Below, piece by piece: positions 5,148 through 5,423 of a stretch of DNA of 5,423 bases. How positions within the stretch are numbered: the first letter of the stretch is position 1; each line of letters begins with the position of its first letter. The notes beneath the pieces are model-generated. The model had not been told where the DNA came from, searched no databases, and saw only the letters and a list, made by a program, of their open reading frames with translations. This stretch comes from Alphaproteobacteria bacterium (GTDB taxonomy: Bacteria; Pseudomonadota; Alphaproteobacteria; ATCC43930; CGMCC-115725). The stretch is from contig JAFAHP010000343.1 of the NCBI GenBank assembly GCA_019237175.1, forward strand, positions 1 through 5,423. Reading direction: 5' to 3'. A program made the position numbers and the translations under genes.

Positions 5148-5423
5148 AAGAAGATGCTGACGTTCTTGGCTAAGAGCACGTTCTGGTCGAGGGTGATTTT
5201 GCGGCCGGCGATCTTCCACGCGCCGGCGACGCGGCGCAGGACGTCGCGGCGGGCACCGACATAAAAGTCCTGCTCCGTCTCGGCCCGGCTGCGATAGACC
5301 ACAAAATTCGAATAAACCTTGATCTCTTGCGCCGTCTCGCCGGGCTCGACCTCGATATTGCTGATCAGGTGGCGGGTGCGCGACGGCGGATCCTCGGCCC
5401 AGGCCATGCCGGTATCGAGGCGC
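5144..5423 (-). CDS. Aromatic-ring-hydroxylating dioxygenase beta subunit, C-terminal part (cut by window edge)
   Basis: The visible 92 residues are the C-terminal half of a small subunit of Rieske-type ring-hydroxylating dioxygenases (NTF2/SnoaL-like fold, normally about 160-180 residues). Beta subunits assemble with the catalytic alpha subunit, which carries the Rieske cluster and mononuclear iron, to dihydroxylate aromatic rings. Recognisable segments are AWAEDPPSRTRHLISNI, VYSNFVVYRSR, FYVGARRDVLRR, and the terminal WKIAGRKITLDQ followed by LLAKNVSIFF, which closely fits the family's conserved C-terminus. The frame stays open through 5423, so the 5' end lies beyond the window; the ATG at 5407 is internal, not the start. 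The alpha subunit gene would be expected just upstream, outside the window. Its TGA stop overlaps the putative TTG start of the HAD gene. Substrate class cannot be read from this part. Confidence 0.88.
   Translation of the reverse strand, partial: RLDTGMAWAEDPPSRTRHLISNIEVEPGETAQEIKVYSNFVVYRSRAETEQDFYVGARRDVLRRVAGAWKIAGRKITLDQNVLLAKNVSIFF

Noticed and set aside
5148..5219. Upstream ATG start for the HAD hydrolase
   Set aside because: It would overlap the dioxygenase subunit gene by 76 bases, and the added residues are a Pro/Arg-rich out-of-frame reading of that gene. It cannot be excluded fully because TTG 5147 lacks a clear ribosome site.
1..5423. tRNA, rRNA, CRISPR array, insertion sequence or phage genes
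   Set aside because: No cloverleaf, rRNA motif, regularly spaced direct repeats, transposase or phage protein could be recognised on either strand.

Overview
The window looks like part of a GC-rich soil or plant-associated proteobacterial genome, most likely an alphaproteobacterium of the Hyphomicrobiales (Bradyrhizobium/Rhodopseudomonas-like). This rests on the strong G/C third-position bias, the mix of catabolic genes, and a perfect GC-rich palindromic repeat of a type dispersed in such genomes. The taxon is inferred and nothing in the window fixes it.

Layout. Positions 1-108 are non-coding GC-rich palindromic sequence. Two tandem genes on the minus strand (109-1188 and 1290-2369) encode 359-residue luciferase-like (LLM class) flavin-dependent oxidoreductases. 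They align without gaps at about 70% identity (about 250 of 359 by hand count), so they are a tandem duplication, and a 24-bp-arm hairpin sits between them. A 169-bp divergent intergenic region follows, with possible promoters, small hairpins and a candidate 48-codon ORF. It leads to a plus-strand gene (2539-3717) for a 392-residue zinc methyltransferase of the cobalamin-independent methionine synthase (MetE) catalytic-domain family, with all four zinc ligands visible. Next comes a type II toxin-antitoxin pair on the plus strand: a Phd/YefM-type antitoxin (3765-4058) and a VapC-like PIN-domain toxin (4049-4459) overlapping by 10 bases. Convergent to it are a HAD-family hydrolase (4470-5147, minus) and, directly upstream and translationally joined to it, the C-terminal half of an aromatic-ring-hydroxylating dioxygenase beta subunit (5144 to the right edge).

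How the parts relate. The dioxygenase subunit with the HAD gene points to an aromatic-compound operon extending beyond the right edge. The two LLM oxidoreductases divergent from a stand-alone MetE-core protein form a second possible catabolic module: a flavin oxygenase coupled with a zinc-thiolate alkyl transfer enzyme (methyl to homocysteine, or an epoxide/alkyl group to a thiol). This is inference from neighbourhood and fold only. The toxin-antitoxin module separates the two metabolic blocks.

Most of the window is ordinary metabolism plus a TA module; I see no clear new system. The points most worth a second look are the antitoxin's lost or non-canonical start codon (ATA at ideal spacing from a Shine-Dalgarno), the small ORF with a strong ribosome site ending in an ATGA overlap with the MetE-like gene, and the LLM/MetE-core pairing.
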